A DNA stretch of 64,000 nucleotides from Sphaerisporangium viridialbum (GTDB taxonomy: Bacteria; Actinomycetota; Actinomycetes; Streptosporangiales; Streptosporangiaceae), in NCBI RefSeq assembly GCF_049674955.1, contig NZ_CP187232.1, positions 4,154,001 to 4,218,000 of the forward strand, read 5' to 3'. Positions within the stretch are counted from its first letter, which is position 1; every line of letters begins with the position of its first letter. The position numbers and the translations under genes were made by a program. Of the stretch, positions 16,595-25,294 are shown in pieces. The notes beneath the pieces were generated by a model, which had not been told where the DNA came from, made no database searches, and was given only the letters and a program-made list of their open reading frames with translations.

Positions 16595-16740
16595 TCGAGC
16601 ACCTCGGCGTCAGCCTCCGCCGCATCCTCATCGGCTCGGTGCTCGGCGTCGTAACGGGGCTCGCGCTTGGCGTCGTCATGGGCACTGTCCCCTGGATCCG
16701 CGTGGTGGTCGAGCCGCTGGTCACCTTCGTCCGCGCGCTC
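16579..16740 (+). pseudogene. middle part of the TauC/SsuC-type permease after the IS
   Basis: 54 codons resume the permease: SGHLLVEHLGVSLRRILIGS, a second helix (GVVTGLALGVVMGTVPW) and VEPLVTFVRAL. This is the start of the binding-protein-dependent transport domain. It breaks off after FVRAL where the conserved permease core should continue, and binding-protein sequence in another frame begins at once. A deletion of several hundred bp is implied. Confidence 0.75.
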
Positions 16741-16930
16741 GGTGGCGCGCGGGCTGTCGGCGCCGCTGAACATCCCCTACCAGGTGGCGTTCGTCCTGGA
16801 CGTGGCCGGGGACAACGAGGCGCTGGTCGCCCGCGACAGCGCCGGCATCACTTCGGTGGAGGACCTGCGCGGCAAGAAGGTGGGCGCCCGGTTCGCCTCC
16901 ACCGCTTACTACAGCCTGCTCGCGTCGGAG
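16741..16930 (+). pseudogene. fragment of a sulfonate/taurine-binding protein (TauA/SsuA-like)
   Basis: In frame +2 the sequence reads LNIPYQVAFVLDVAGDNEAL, SAGITSVEDLRGKKVGARF and STAYYSLLASE. The element EALVARD...SVEDLRGKKV...S.YYSLL is typical of TauA/SsuA-type periplasmic binding proteins. Both ends are missing; the next segment is TauD-like. It records the second gene of the lost transporter operon. Confidence 0.68.
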
Positions 16931-16935
16931 GCGTG

Positions 16936-17087
16936 GACGACGCGCATCCCGAGATCTACGCCGACGTCGCCATGTGGGGCAGCCGCAGCACGGCGCACTA
17001 CGCCAACCGCGACTACGGCTCCGCCCACACCGCGTCATGCACCGCATCACCCTGCGCGGAGACCGGCCCGTCGGCCCCCCTCGGTGA
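16936..17087 (+). pseudogene. C-terminal fragment of a TauD/TfdA dioxygenase with a frameshift
   Basis: DVAMWGSRSTAHYANRDYG matches the TauD C-terminal iron-binding region (W-N-R...HYA..DY, including the distal His). A one-base frame change then gives RVMHRITLRGDRPVGPPR and a stop at 17085, the normal family C-terminus. TauD releases sulfite from taurine with 2-oxoglutarate, so this is the catabolic gene of the same destroyed sulfonate locus. Confidence 0.75.
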
Positions 17088-17193
17088 CGCGGGAACTCTG
17101 AGGCGCCGCGGCAGGTTTCCCCTGGTTACGGCGGCGGAAGGACCTGGGGCGAGGATCAGGCCGGTGTGGCCGCCCGTCGGGGGAGGGGGCAAC

Positions 17194-17322
17194 GTGATCC
17201 TGGTGACCGGCGCGACCGGCCGGGTCGGCTTCCGTCTCCTTGAACGGCTCGCCGACGCGCTCGCCGAGGCCCGCGCCGCCTTCGTCGGCCGCCCCCCGAA
17301 CATCTCCGCGCCGCCGTCCTAG
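17194..17322 (+). pseudogene. remnant of an NAD(P)-binding NmrA/SDR-like gene
   Basis: GGGAGGGGG precedes GTG 17194 and the 42-codon frame begins ILVTGATGRVG, the dinucleotide-binding loop of NmrA/SDR proteins that are normally 250-300 residues. After 12 residues it moves into a short Ala/Arg-rich helix and stops. An internal deletion is the simplest reading. Confidence 0.6.
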
Positions 17323-17389
17323 CCGGTCATCGGCGCGTGAAACGACCCCGTGATCCCGCGCGGGAGGCGACCCGGGAGCCCGGCTCCGG

Positions 17390-19549
17390 TCAGGCGTCTT
17401 CCCAGAGGACCTGCCGAGGGGGGCGGGGGAGGCGTACGGCCCCGCTGCGGTCGGCCAGGGTCGCGGCCCTGAGGAACAGGGGATGCCCGTCCCCGAGCGG
17501 CGGGCGGCCGTGGGAGAGGGGCGCGCGGTCGAGCAGGGGGGCGAGGAGGTCGTCGAGCCCGTCGAACCGGCCGGTCTCGAACCGGTGGGCGGCCTCGTCG
17601 TAACGCCCTTCGAGGAGCAGCGGGTGCGCGGCGTCCAGCCCGCTCACGGTCAGGCCGGCCAGCGCGGCGCGGTGACGTCGCGCGGCGCCCTCGTCGCCGC
17701 GCGCGTCCTCGCAGCGGGCGGCCAGCAACAGCGTACGGGCGCGTCCCGGCGGGTCTCCGGGTTCGGTCTCCGCGGCGCGGACCTTCTTCAGCGTCGCGAC
17801 GGCCGCCGCGGCGTCCCCGTTCCAGAGCTGGACCTCCGCCAGGGCGCGCCGTACTGACAGGACCAGGGCGTCGGACGGCGCCGCCGCGAGAAGGGCCGCC
17901 AGCTCGGAAAGCGCGTCCAGCGCGGCGCCGGGGTCGTCCCCGAGCGCGGTCGCGAGCGCGTGCGCGACGCGGGCCTCCGCCCACAGGCGGAAGGAGACGC
18001 GCGCGGCGAACCAGTCGTCGAGCACCGGCGCGCGTTCGAGCAGCCGCAGGACGGCGCTCGGGTCCCGCAGGGCGAGCTCGGCCTGCGCCATCCGCACCGT
18101 GTCGTGGTTCGGCCAGTAGGCCGTCGGCTGGAGCAGGTCCGCGCGCTGGCGCCCGGCCTCCTGGAGCAGGTGACGCGCCTCGATCGGCTGACCGGCCTCC
18201 AGCAGGGCCTCGCCGAGGGACACCCGCGCCGCGACCACGTTGATGTCGCCGGTGTCGCCGAGCCGCGCCTGCCGGTCGGCGACCACGGCCTCGGCCTGGG
18301 CGAGGCCGTCCGCCACCCTGCCGGCGCGCGTGGCCGCGCGGGCGGCGGCCTGGGCGGTCAGGGTGAAACGCCGCCACGCCGACGACACTCCCGTGGCGGC
18401 GTCCGCGCCCTTCGCGCGCGCCGAGCGGGCCTCCTCGATGAGCCGCGCGCCCTCGACGGGGCGGCCCTCCTCCACGAGCACCTCGCCGAGGTTGTGACGG
18501 GCCCGGGCGGCGTAGGAGGCCGCGCTCTCCGGGTCGTTGACCTTCACCTCGGTCTCGGCGATCTCCAGGGAGGACTCGAAGCCGGCCCGGGCGGCGTCCA
18601 GGTCGCCGTACCTGAGCAGCGCGAGCCCCATGCGGCTCCGCACGTCGCAGCGGGACCGCAGGCCGGTCTCCGTGCCGGCCTCGGGGCCCGAGAGCAGCCG
18701 TGACAGCTCCCCGGCCTCGCGGGCGGCCCGTTCCAGCAGGATTCCGGTGTCGAGGAGCGAGCGCAGGACGTTGGCCTGGGCGTCCGCCTCGGCGGACGTG
18801 CCGTCGCCGCCCCTGCGCGCCACGTCGCGGGCCCGTTCGGCCACGTCGAGGTCGTTGATCCAGGTGCCGGCGAGCGGGATGAGGTGCCTCTCGTACCAGT
18901 GGGCGCTCAGGGCCGCCGCCTGCCGGTCGACGGGACCGTCCGGGTCGTCGGTCAGGGCGTCGAAGGCGAGGTCGGAGAGCTTCTCGGCGCACGCCCGCGC
19001 CCAGCCCGGGGGCGGGAGGCACACGGCGTGCGCCGCCGCCGAGATCACCGGGGCGAGGTGGTCGGCGTAGGCGACGACGCGGCCCGCCCAGCCCGCGGCG
19101 GCGGCCCGCCCCATCGCGCTGTCCGGCCAGCTCGGCGGCCCCTGCGGCGCGGACTGGCGCTTCTCCGACGTCGCGATGTCGCCGATGCCGAGCTGGACCT
19201 GCTGGGTGAGGAACGCCTCCGCCCGGTGGAAGCGGGCCACCAGGAGCAGCGCCTGGGTGACCAGGTCGCGCGCCTCGACGATGCTCCCGGGGGGCGCCGG
19301 CCGCTCGGGCGGGCCGTTGCGGTCCGCGAACTCGACGAAGGCGTGGTGGAGGGCGAGGGCGACCAGGACCCTGCGGCTCTTGACCTCGTTGTAGAGCCAG
19401 ACGGCGCTGCGGCGCCCGCTCTGGCCCTCCCGCGAGAGCCGCACGGCCGAGGCGACGTCCTCAGCCCTGACGAGGTGGTAGTCGGTGTGGCGAAGGACCC
19501 CTGCCGCGGCCTCTCCGATCGCCGAGAGCCGTCTTTCCTGCGCCGACAC
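17390..19549 (-). CDS. large protein with TetR-like N-terminal HTH and helical TPR-type repeats
   Basis: 719 residues from GTG 19549, chosen because GGAGGAGG precedes it by 7 nt; an ATG at 19582 has no site. Residues 1-75 resemble a TetR DNA-binding domain (IGEAAAGVLRHT, VRAEDVASAVRL, AVWLYNEVKSRRVLV). The remainder is almost all helical. From about residue 300 it has recurring TPR-like pairs such as GDLDAARAGFESSLEIAETE, NLGEVLVEEGRPVEGARLIE and SLGEALLEAGQPIEARHLLQ. No enzyme motif. It could be a regulator whose TPR body senses a partner. Transcribed alone, away from the gene graveyard. Confidence 0.68.
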   Translation of the reverse strand: MSAQERRLSAIGEAAAGVLRHTDYHLVRAEDVASAVRLSREGQSGRRSAVWLYNEVKSRRVLVALALHHAFVEFADRNGPPERPAPPGSIVEARDLVTQALLLVARFHRAEAFLTQQVQLGIGDIATSEKRQSAPQGPPSWPDSAMGRAAAAGWAGRVVAYADHLAPVISAAAHAVCLPPPGWARACAEKLSDLAFDALTDDPDGPVDRQAAALSAHWYERHLIPLAGTWINDLDVAERARDVARRGGDGTSAEADAQANVLRSLLDTGILLERAAREAGELSRLLSGPEAGTETGLRSRCDVRSRMGLALLRYGDLDAARAGFESSLEIAETEVKVNDPESAASYAARARHNLGEVLVEEGRPVEGARLIEEARSARAKGADAATGVSSAWRRFTLTAQAAARAATRAGRVADGLAQAEAVVADRQARLGDTGDINVVAARVSLGEALLEAGQPIEARHLLQEAGRQRADLLQPTAYWPNHDTVRMAQAELALRDPSAVLRLLERAPVLDDWFAARVSFRLWAEARVAHALATALGDDPGAALDALSELAALLAAAPSDALVLSVRRALAEVQLWNGDAAAAVATLKKVRAAETEPGDPPGRARTLLLAARCEDARGDEGAARRHRAALAGLTVSGLDAAHPLLLEGRYDEAAHRFETGRFDGLDDLLAPLLDRAPLSHGRPPLGDGHPLFLRAATLADRSGAVRLPRPPRQVLWEDA

Positions 19550-19582
19550 CTGGAAACCTCCTCCGTCAGAGCCGCGGTTCAC

Positions 19583-19891
19583 GCATGTGAGGGGATATCA
19601 ACGGCAAAAGCCATATTGATCTCCAAAGCATATATCTCGGGCATGTAGCGGGCTTCATGGGGCTCGTGCGGGGCGGGGCCGGTTCACGAGGGGCCGGAAC
19701 GAGGTTCTCATCTTTCGCCGTGCCCGGAAAGCGACCGGGAGCGGACTAGGAAACCCCTGGATGAAACGGCTTTTTGGTAATAAGCACGCAGATCTGGCAT
19801 GTCCCGGCGTCGCCGGGCGGCGAGGCCCTCGCCGGGCCGCAGGCAGGGCCGCCCGGGGCCGCTCAACCTCACGCTCACTCCGGGGTGCTCG
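19583..19891. other. intergenic DNA upstream of the HTH-TPR gene
   Basis: No gene seen. AT-rich patches at 19600-19640 and 19765-19790 stand out from the surroundings; the first probably holds the promoter of the HTH-TPR gene on the minus strand. A 140-codon frame from ATG 19761 runs on through the repeats, but shows no clear coding bias. Confidence 0.5.
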
Positions 19892-20011
19892 ACTCAGGCT
19901 CCTCCCGGTCCGCCCAGCTCAGGTCGCTCCGGGGAACTCGGCTCAGGCCGCTCCGGTCCGCCCAGCTCAGGCCGCTCTGAGGCGCTCAGCTCAGGGCCGC
20001 TCGGGGGCCGT
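19892..20011 (+). repeat. minisatellite: five imperfect 24-bp tandem units
   Basis: Units begin at 19892, 19916, 19940, 19964 and 19988 and share a GCTCAGGYCGCTCC core; an 18-bp stretch (CGGTCCGCCCAGCTCAGG) recurs exactly 48 bp apart. The period is 8 codons in every frame. Frames open across it encode Gly/Ser/Pro- or Ala/Arg/Pro-rich repeats. Confidence 0.8.
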
Positions 20012-20043
20012 CCAGCCTGGGCCGCGATGGCTGTGCCTGCCTG

Positions 20044-20143
20044 CTACGCACCCGCCCACAACGGCGTTCCTGGCTACACACCCGCCCACGACGGCGCTGC
20101 CGGATCCACATCCGCTCACGACGGTCCTGCCGGATCCACATGG
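20044..20143 (+). repeat. minisatellite: three 30-bp tandem units plus a partial fourth
   Basis: Units begin at 20044, 20074 and 20104, with a partial at 20134. Each carries a CCGCYCACRACGG core. The 10-codon period gives peptides such as YTPAHDGAAG in one frame and THPPTTALPD in another. There are no unique spacers, so it is not a CRISPR. Confidence 0.85.
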
Positions 20144-20436
20144 GTCGCGGCGTCCGTCTCCACCGGTCCGTGATGGGGGATGATCGGCGGTTCTCCAGTG
20201 AGGAAGCGTAAGAGTCCTGATATTTCCGTCTTTAGGTGCATTTCTCAGCTAATGCCGTTTATTTCCGGGTTTGCGCTATGGCGTGCCAGCCGGCGGGCGG
20301 GTCGGTCATCGCCCGCGCGGCTGCCGCCCGGCGAGCCTTCCGGGTGGAGTCAGCATCACCGGAATCCGGCCCCACGGTGAGTGCCGGCTACGGTCGGTCT
20401 ACTCGGGCCCGTCGCGAGGAGACCGCCTCGGGCAGG
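20144..20436. other. intergenic DNA downstream of egtD
   Basis: No gene recognised. Positions 20211-20280 are AT-rich compared with the window average. An EgtE-type gene, expected after egtD in many actinomycetes, is absent here. Confidence 0.5.
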
Positions 20437-21516
20437 TCATCCGGCGTCGCCGGTCACCCTGACCCGCGCGCCCCGGCGCGGGCGGCGCGGCCCGCCGGCC
20501 TGCTCCCCGTCCCGCCGCCGGAGCTCGGGAATGTACGCGAGGACCAGGGCGAAGTCCCGAGCGGGATCGGTGTACCACCGGCCAAGCGTGAACCCGCTGC
20601 GCATCAGCTCGCCCTCCAGCCGGTACCGGTAGAACTTGGAGCTGATCTCGGTGCGCATCTCCTCGCCGGCCTTGAACGAGACGGTCAGGTCCAGCTCGCG
20701 GAAGCGGACGCGCATGGGACGGCTGGCGCGCAGCCGCATCTCGATCCTGTGCAGCCTCCCGTCGTAGAGGGCCACGTGGTCGAAGGACTGGGGGTTGAAG
20801 TCCGCGCCCAGCTCGCGGTTCATCACGGTCAGCACGTTGCGGTTGAACGCGGCCGTCACCCCGGCGGCGTCGTCGTACGCGGCCACCAGCCGGCCGGTGT
20901 CCTTCACGAGGTCGACCCCGAGGAGGAGGCTGTCGCCCGGGGACAGGGTAGCCCGCAGCTCGGCGAGGAAGGACTCCCTGGCCTCGTGGTCGAGGTTGCC
21001 GAGGGTGCCGCCGAGGAACGCGACCAGCCGCCTGCCGACGCGGGGCAGCCGCGCGAGGTGCCGCTCGAAGTCGGCGCAGACCGCCCAGATGGCGAGTCCG
21101 GGGTAGGCGTCGGCGACGCGGTGGGCCGCGGCGTCCAGCGTGGTCGCGTCCACGTCGACCGGCGAGTACGTCTTGAGCGTCCCCGCCGCGGTGAGCGCGG
21201 AAAGGAGTATGACGGTCTTCTCGCTGGTGCCCGAGCCGAGCTCGACCAGCGTCTCGGCGCCGGCCAGCCGGGCGATCTCGGCGGCGTTCTCGCGCAGGAT
21301 GGCGAGCTCGCGGCGCGTCGGGTAGTACTCGGGCAGCGTGGTGATCTGGGAGAACAGCTCGCTTCCCGTGGCATCGTAGAACCATTTCGGCGGCAGCCAC
21401 TTGGGCGCCGAGGTCAGCCCGGTGCGGACGTCGTCGGCGAGGGCCTTGCGGAGGTGGTCGGGGCCGAGGTGGTTGACCGTGTACAGGAACGGCAGCGGGA
21501 TCTGTGTGACGGACAC
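20437..21516 (-). CDS. egtD: L-histidine N-alpha-methyltransferase EgtD
   Basis: 359 residues from GTG 21516 with AGGAGG upstream. EgtD trimethylates histidine to hercynine using three SAM. Seen: PKWLPPKWFYDATGSELFSQ and TLPEYYPTRRE near the N-terminus, SAM-binding VELGSGTSEKT, VAFLGGTLGN, and the C-terminal MRTEISSKFYR and ALVLAYIP segments. Last gene of egtABCD, 79 nt after egtC. The 25 C-terminal residues are Arg/Gly-rich and variable. Confidence 0.95.
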   Translation of the reverse strand: MSVTQIPLPFLYTVNHLGPDHLRKALADDVRTGLTSAPKWLPPKWFYDATGSELFSQITTLPEYYPTRRELAILRENAAEIARLAGAETLVELGSGTSEKTVILLSALTAAGTLKTYSPVDVDATTLDAAAHRVADAYPGLAIWAVCADFERHLARLPRVGRRLVAFLGGTLGNLDHEARESFLAELRATLSPGDSLLLGVDLVKDTGRLVAAYDDAAGVTAAFNRNVLTVMNRELGADFNPQSFDHVALYDGRLHRIEMRLRASRPMRVRFRELDLTVSFKAGEEMRTEISSKFYRYRLEGELMRSGFTLGRWYTDPARDFALVLAYIPELRRRDGEQAGGPRRPRRGARVRVTGDAG

Positions 21517-21595
21517 GCGGGCCTCCTGGTGTGACGGTGGAAGGGTGGCTCCTGAGGATCGGAAGTCGGTCGGTCGTCCGAGATGGGCCGAAGGG

Positions 21596-22345
21596 TCAGA
21601 GCGGCAGGATCCGCACGCCGCCGGCGGCGGCGACGACCAGGTGGCGGTCGGGGACGGCGTCCCAGCCCGGCCGGTCGTCCAGCGGCTCGCTCGCGAGCAG
21701 CACGCCTTCACCGAGCGGCTCGCCCGTGAACCGGGAGGTGGTGTCGTCGCCCCAGCACACGAACAGGGTTTCGTTCCAGGCGGTCGCGGCCACGGCGTCG
21801 CCGTCGGTGAGCAGCAGGTTGAGACGCGCGCCCGGGTCGTCCGCACCCGCGCGGGTCACCACCTCGGCCAGCGCGTCGCCCATCGGGACGCCCGTGCCGA
21901 GCCTGGCGAACACCGCCGCCGCCAGCCACGCCGAGTCGCAGGTGCTCTCGGGCTCGCCACCGTCGGCGAGCGGCCTGACCGCCTTGCGCGCCACCCTGCC
22001 GTTGTGGCTGAGCAGCCACCTGCCCTCGGTGAAGGGCGCGGTGGCGGACTCCTCTATCGGCATGCCCGGGCTGGCGGAGCGCACGGCCGCGAGCAGGCAC
22101 CGCGAGCGGGCCGCGGCGGCGAGGCCGGGCAGGTTCGCGTCCGTCCAGATCGGGACGCAGCGGCGGTAGCGCACCGGTTCCCGGCGCGCCGCGTCGTACC
22201 AGCCCATGCCGAAGCCGTCGGCGTTGACGGCGCCGCACCGCTGCAGGCGCGGCGCGTAGGACTGCCTGAGCAGGCCGTGCTCGGGCTCCTGGATCAGCGA
22301 CGCGAGCGGCTGGGGAGTACCCAGCCACGCCGCGTGGCGGCACAT
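21596..22345 (-). CDS. egtC: ergothioneine biosynthesis amidohydrolase EgtC
   Basis: 249 residues starting MCRHAAWLG, where Cys2 becomes the N-terminal nucleophile of this class II glutamine amidotransferase-like enzyme. It removes glutamate from the gamma-glutamyl hercynyl-cysteine sulfoxide intermediate. Further Ntn motifs: NADGFGMGWY, FTEGRWLLSHNGRV and ESTCDSAWLAA. It starts 1 nt before the egtB stop ends, so the two are translationally coupled. Confidence 0.93.
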   Translation of the reverse strand: MCRHAAWLGTPQPLASLIQEPEHGLLRQSYAPRLQRCGAVNADGFGMGWYDAARREPVRYRRCVPIWTDANLPGLAAAARSRCLLAAVRSASPGMPIEESATAPFTEGRWLLSHNGRVARKAVRPLADGGEPESTCDSAWLAAAVFARLGTGVPMGDALAEVVTRAGADDPGARLNLLLTDGDAVAATAWNETLFVCWGDDTTSRFTGEPLGEGVLLASEPLDDRPGWDAVPDRHLVVAAAGGVRILPL

Positions 22346-22346
22346 G

Positions 22347-23648
22347 TCAGGCCTCCTCCGGAGACGCCGCCCGCGCGCACCGGAACCCGGCGAAGATCTG
22401 CCGCCGGGCCGGGTAGTCCCAGTTGCGGAAGGTCGTGCGGATGGCCGTGGGATGTGTGGCCCACGATCCGCCGCGCAGCACCCGGTAGGTCTCGCCGAAG
22501 AACACCTCGCTGTACTCGCGGTAGGGGAAGGTCCGGAAGCCCGGGTAGGGCAGGAACCACGAACCGGTCCACTCCCACACGTCGCCGATCATCTGCTCGG
22601 CCCCGTAAGCGCTGGCCCCCGCGGGGAAGGCGCCCACGGGCGCGGGCCGCGAGGCGCGGTGCCCGAGGTTGGCGTGCTCGGGCAGCGGGTCGGCGTCGCC
22701 CCACGGGTAGGCGCGCGCCCGGCCGGTCGCGGGGTCCCATCCGCAGGCCTTCTCCCACTCGGCCTCGGTGGGGAGCCTCCTGCCCGCCCACCGCGCGTAG
22801 GCGTCCGCCTCGTACCAGCTGACGTGCTGCACGGGCTCGGCCATGGGCACCGGTTCGGTCCGCCCGAAGCGCGTACGCCACCACGTGTCGCCGTCGCGCG
22901 CCCAGAACAGCGGGGCCCGCACGCCCTGTCCCGCGCGCCAGGGCCAGCCCGCCGGGTCCCACCAGCGCGGGTCGGCGTACCCGCCGTCCTCGACGAACTC
23001 GGCGTACGCGCCGTTGGTCACCGGGTGGCGGTCGATCCAGTAGGCGGGCAGGTCCACCCGGTGCGCCGGTCGCTCGTTGTCGTACGCCCAGGGCCGGGTG
23101 CCGGTCCCCGCGACGAACGGGCCGGCCGGGACGAGCACCTCGCCCGCGCCATCGGTCCGTCCCGGGGGCAGCTCGCCGTCGCGCACCAGGCCCGGCTCCC
23201 GCGAGAGCTGCAGGGTGGCGAGCATCGTCTCGTCGTGCTGGTGCTCGTGCTGCAGGATGAGCCCGAACACGAAGCCGTCCGACCGGAGGGGCTCGGGATC
23301 GCGCAGGTCGACGGCGTCGAGCACGTCGAGCACGCGCCCGCGCACACCCGCGATGTACGCGCGCGCCTCTGCGGGGCCGAGCAGCGGCAGGCTCGGCCGA
23401 CGCGCGCGAGGGTGCGCGAAGGCGTCGTAGATCGCGTCGATCTCCGGGCGCAGCGGGGTGGCGCCGCCGACCTCGCGCAGCACCCACAGCTCCTCGTAGT
23501 TGCCGATGTGGGCAAGGTCCCACACCAGCGGTGACATCAGGGTGGAGTGCTGGCGGACCAGCACCTCGTCGTCGGTGTCGGTGTAGGCGAGCGACCGGCT
23601 CCGCCCCCGCTCCAGCTCGGCGGCGATGCGTTCCTTGAGGCCGGTCAT
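22347..23648 (-). CDS. egtB: hercynine oxygenase EgtB
   Basis: 433 residues. N-terminal DinB-like bundle (to about residue 150) holds the iron-binding histidines in DLAHIGNYEE and QHEHQHDETM. The C-terminal formylglycine-generating/sulfatase-modifying fold starts near residue 165 (VLVPAGPFVAG) and includes RLPTEAEWEKA, GDVWEWTGSWF and LRGGSWATH. It couples gamma-glutamylcysteine to hercynine with oxygen and non-heme iron. The start overlaps the egtA stop as ATGA. Confidence 0.94.
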   Translation of the reverse strand: MTGLKERIAAELERGRSRSLAYTDTDDEVLVRQHSTLMSPLVWDLAHIGNYEELWVLREVGGATPLRPEIDAIYDAFAHPRARRPSLPLLGPAEARAYIAGVRGRVLDVLDAVDLRDPEPLRSDGFVFGLILQHEHQHDETMLATLQLSREPGLVRDGELPPGRTDGAGEVLVPAGPFVAGTGTRPWAYDNERPAHRVDLPAYWIDRHPVTNGAYAEFVEDGGYADPRWWDPAGWPWRAGQGVRAPLFWARDGDTWWRTRFGRTEPVPMAEPVQHVSWYEADAYARWAGRRLPTEAEWEKACGWDPATGRARAYPWGDADPLPEHANLGHRASRPAPVGAFPAGASAYGAEQMIGDVWEWTGSWFLPYPGFRTFPYREYSEVFFGETYRVLRGGSWATHPTAIRTTFRNWDYPARRQIFAGFRCARAASPEEA

Positions 23649-24880
23649 GCCGGGACCTCCTCGCCGAGCCAGGCCCTCCCGTGCGGGCCGGGCTCGCGCA
23701 CGCGGGTCAGCAGGTCGAGGGCGGGGGAGCGGCCGGTGGTCACGTGCCGGTCGGCGAAGGCGTCCACGTCCGCGACCAGGCCCGGGCCCGCGCCGAGGCG
23801 CGGCAGCGCCCCGATGGCGGCGCGGAAGCAGTCCTCGGCGGCCCGCCGGAGGCGCGCGTCCCCGAGACCCACCTGCGCCGCCTGCCACCAGCGGTCGGCG
23901 AAGGGCTCGGCCGAGGCGAGCGCGGCGTCGGCGGCGCGGTCGTCCAGCAGGAGCGCCGAGATCACCGCCACGCAGGCGGGCCAGGAGCGCGGGTGCAGCG
24001 CGTCGAGGTAGCGGATCTCCAGCCAGCCCCGCGGCCGTACCGGCGGGAACACCGTGGTCGCGTGGAAGGCCAGGTCGCACGCGGTGGGCTTGCGGCCGAC
24101 CAGGCCGGGGGTGGCCATCCAGTCGCCGAAGGTGGCACGGCTCGGCGGGGTGTGGTGGCGCGCGTACTTCTCGCCGACCAGCATGACGCGCGCGTCCATC
24201 AGGTACCTCGCCCATGCCGAGGCCGGGTCGCCGTCCCACACCAGGGGACGGGTGCGTGTGGGGTCCAGGTGCAGCCATACGGCCTGCCGGCCCGACATCC
24301 ATCCGCACGGCCGGGAGGAGACCATGGGGGAGTTGGCGAACGCGGCGTTGAGCACGGGGCCGAGGCGGTTGGCGCGCTCCCACCGGGTCTCGGGGCGCTC
24401 ACCGAAGTCCACGTTGACCTGGATGGAAGCGGTCAGGCACATCATCATCGGCCCGTAGGGGACGCCCAGCAGTTCGGCCATCGCGTCGTAGCGCGGCTCG
24501 CGGATCTGGCGCAGGGGCGGCCGCACCGGGTCCAGGCCCATCCCGGCGAGCACGAGCCCCTCGTCGTGCAGCGCCCCGCGCACCGCCTCGACGTCGGCGG
24601 CGGCTCCGGAGACGGCCCGCGCCAGGGTTCCCGGCGGGCCGGAGAGCTCCAGCTGGCCTCCGGGTTCGAAGGTGACGGCGCTGCCGCCGGGCAGGAGGGG
24701 AAGGGACTCGGCGATGCGCTCGACCGCGACCTGCCTGGACGGGTCGGCGCGGTCGAAGACGAGGAACTCCAGCTCGATGCCGATGCCGTCGCCTGGTGTG
24801 CCCTGAAAGCACTGTCGCGCGAACCCTTCCACGTCCGCCAGGTCGCGGACTCGCGCGTCGCTGTACTCCGTACCGATCAT
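23645..24880 (-). CDS. egtA: glutamate-cysteine ligase EgtA
   Basis: 411 residues from ATG 24880, preceded by AGGAGGG at 5-nt spacing; an upstream frame to 25006 has no support. GCS2-type ATP-grasp-like ligase making gamma-glutamylcysteine, the sulfur donor for EgtB. Motifs: IGIELEFLVFD, FEPGGQLELSGPP, MMMCLTASIQVNVDFG, ANRLGPVLNAAFANSP and the late PRGWLEIRYLDALH. First gene of egtABCD; its promoter should lie between 24881 and 25247. Confidence 0.93.
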   Translation of the reverse strand: MIGTEYSDARVRDLADVEGFARQCFQGTPGDGIGIELEFLVFDRADPSRQVAVERIAESLPLLPGGSAVTFEPGGQLELSGPPGTLARAVSGAAADVEAVRGALHDEGLVLAGMGLDPVRPPLRQIREPRYDAMAELLGVPYGPMMMCLTASIQVNVDFGERPETRWERANRLGPVLNAAFANSPMVSSRPCGWMSGRQAVWLHLDPTRTRPLVWDGDPASAWARYLMDARVMLVGEKYARHHTPPSRATFGDWMATPGLVGRKPTACDLAFHATTVFPPVRPRGWLEIRYLDALHPRSWPACVAVISALLLDDRAADAALASAEPFADRWWQAAQVGLGDARLRRAAEDCFRAAIGALPRLGAGPGLVADVDAFADRHVTTGRSPALDLLTRVREPGPHGRAWLGEEVPA

Positions 24881-25247
24881 GGACCCTCCTACGCTGAGGT
24901 GTTTCGGTCGGCAGAGCTCTGGGAGACCTCCCGTTCGCGTGATCCGGCTCGCAAGGGCATGCGGAACCGGCAAGAGGTGAGTGGGGTGGCGAGAGAGTGT
25001 TTCCATCCGGCGAGGTCATGCCTCGCGGGTAAGTGATCGCCGGCCGGGGTCGCGGCGTCGGCGAGATCGAACGGCCGGTGGGATGGGCTGAGCCCCCTGC
25101 GGACCTCCGAGTTCCGATCACTGCGGCGTTTGACTAAGCATCTCGTACCCGTCGTTACGCCATATCAAGCCCAAAGGGGACGTTCGCCTCAAACGATACG
25201 ATCTACCCTCATAGCACCAGTCGGGTGACTCCCTCGGGAACGCGAAA
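24881..25247. other. intergenic region holding the egtA promoter
   Basis: 367 bp without a gene. Composition is less GC-rich from 25120 to 25215, where a promoter reading leftward into egtA is likely. I could not settle on -35/-10 hexamers. No RNA fold beyond the terminator to its right was seen. Confidence 0.4.
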
Positions 25248-25282
25248 GCTCCGCCGGGAACCACGGAGGTTCCCGGCGGAGC
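25248..25282 (-). terminator. strong intrinsic-type terminator of the glpQ-like gene
   Basis: A perfect 15-bp stem (25248-25262 with 25268-25282, arms GCTCCGCCGGGAACC and its complement) closes a 5-nt loop. On the minus strand it is 12 nt past the stop at 25295 and is followed by TTTCGCG. Confidence 0.85.
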
Positions 25283-25294
25283 AGGTGCGGGCAG

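Noticed and set aside
20044..20143. 30-bp repeats considered as a CRISPR array
   Set aside because: Units abut with no spacers and no cas genes are present; it is a minisatellite.
20236..21534. 432-codon plus-strand frame opposite egtD
   Set aside because: Antisense shadow of EgtD, which has complete family motifs.
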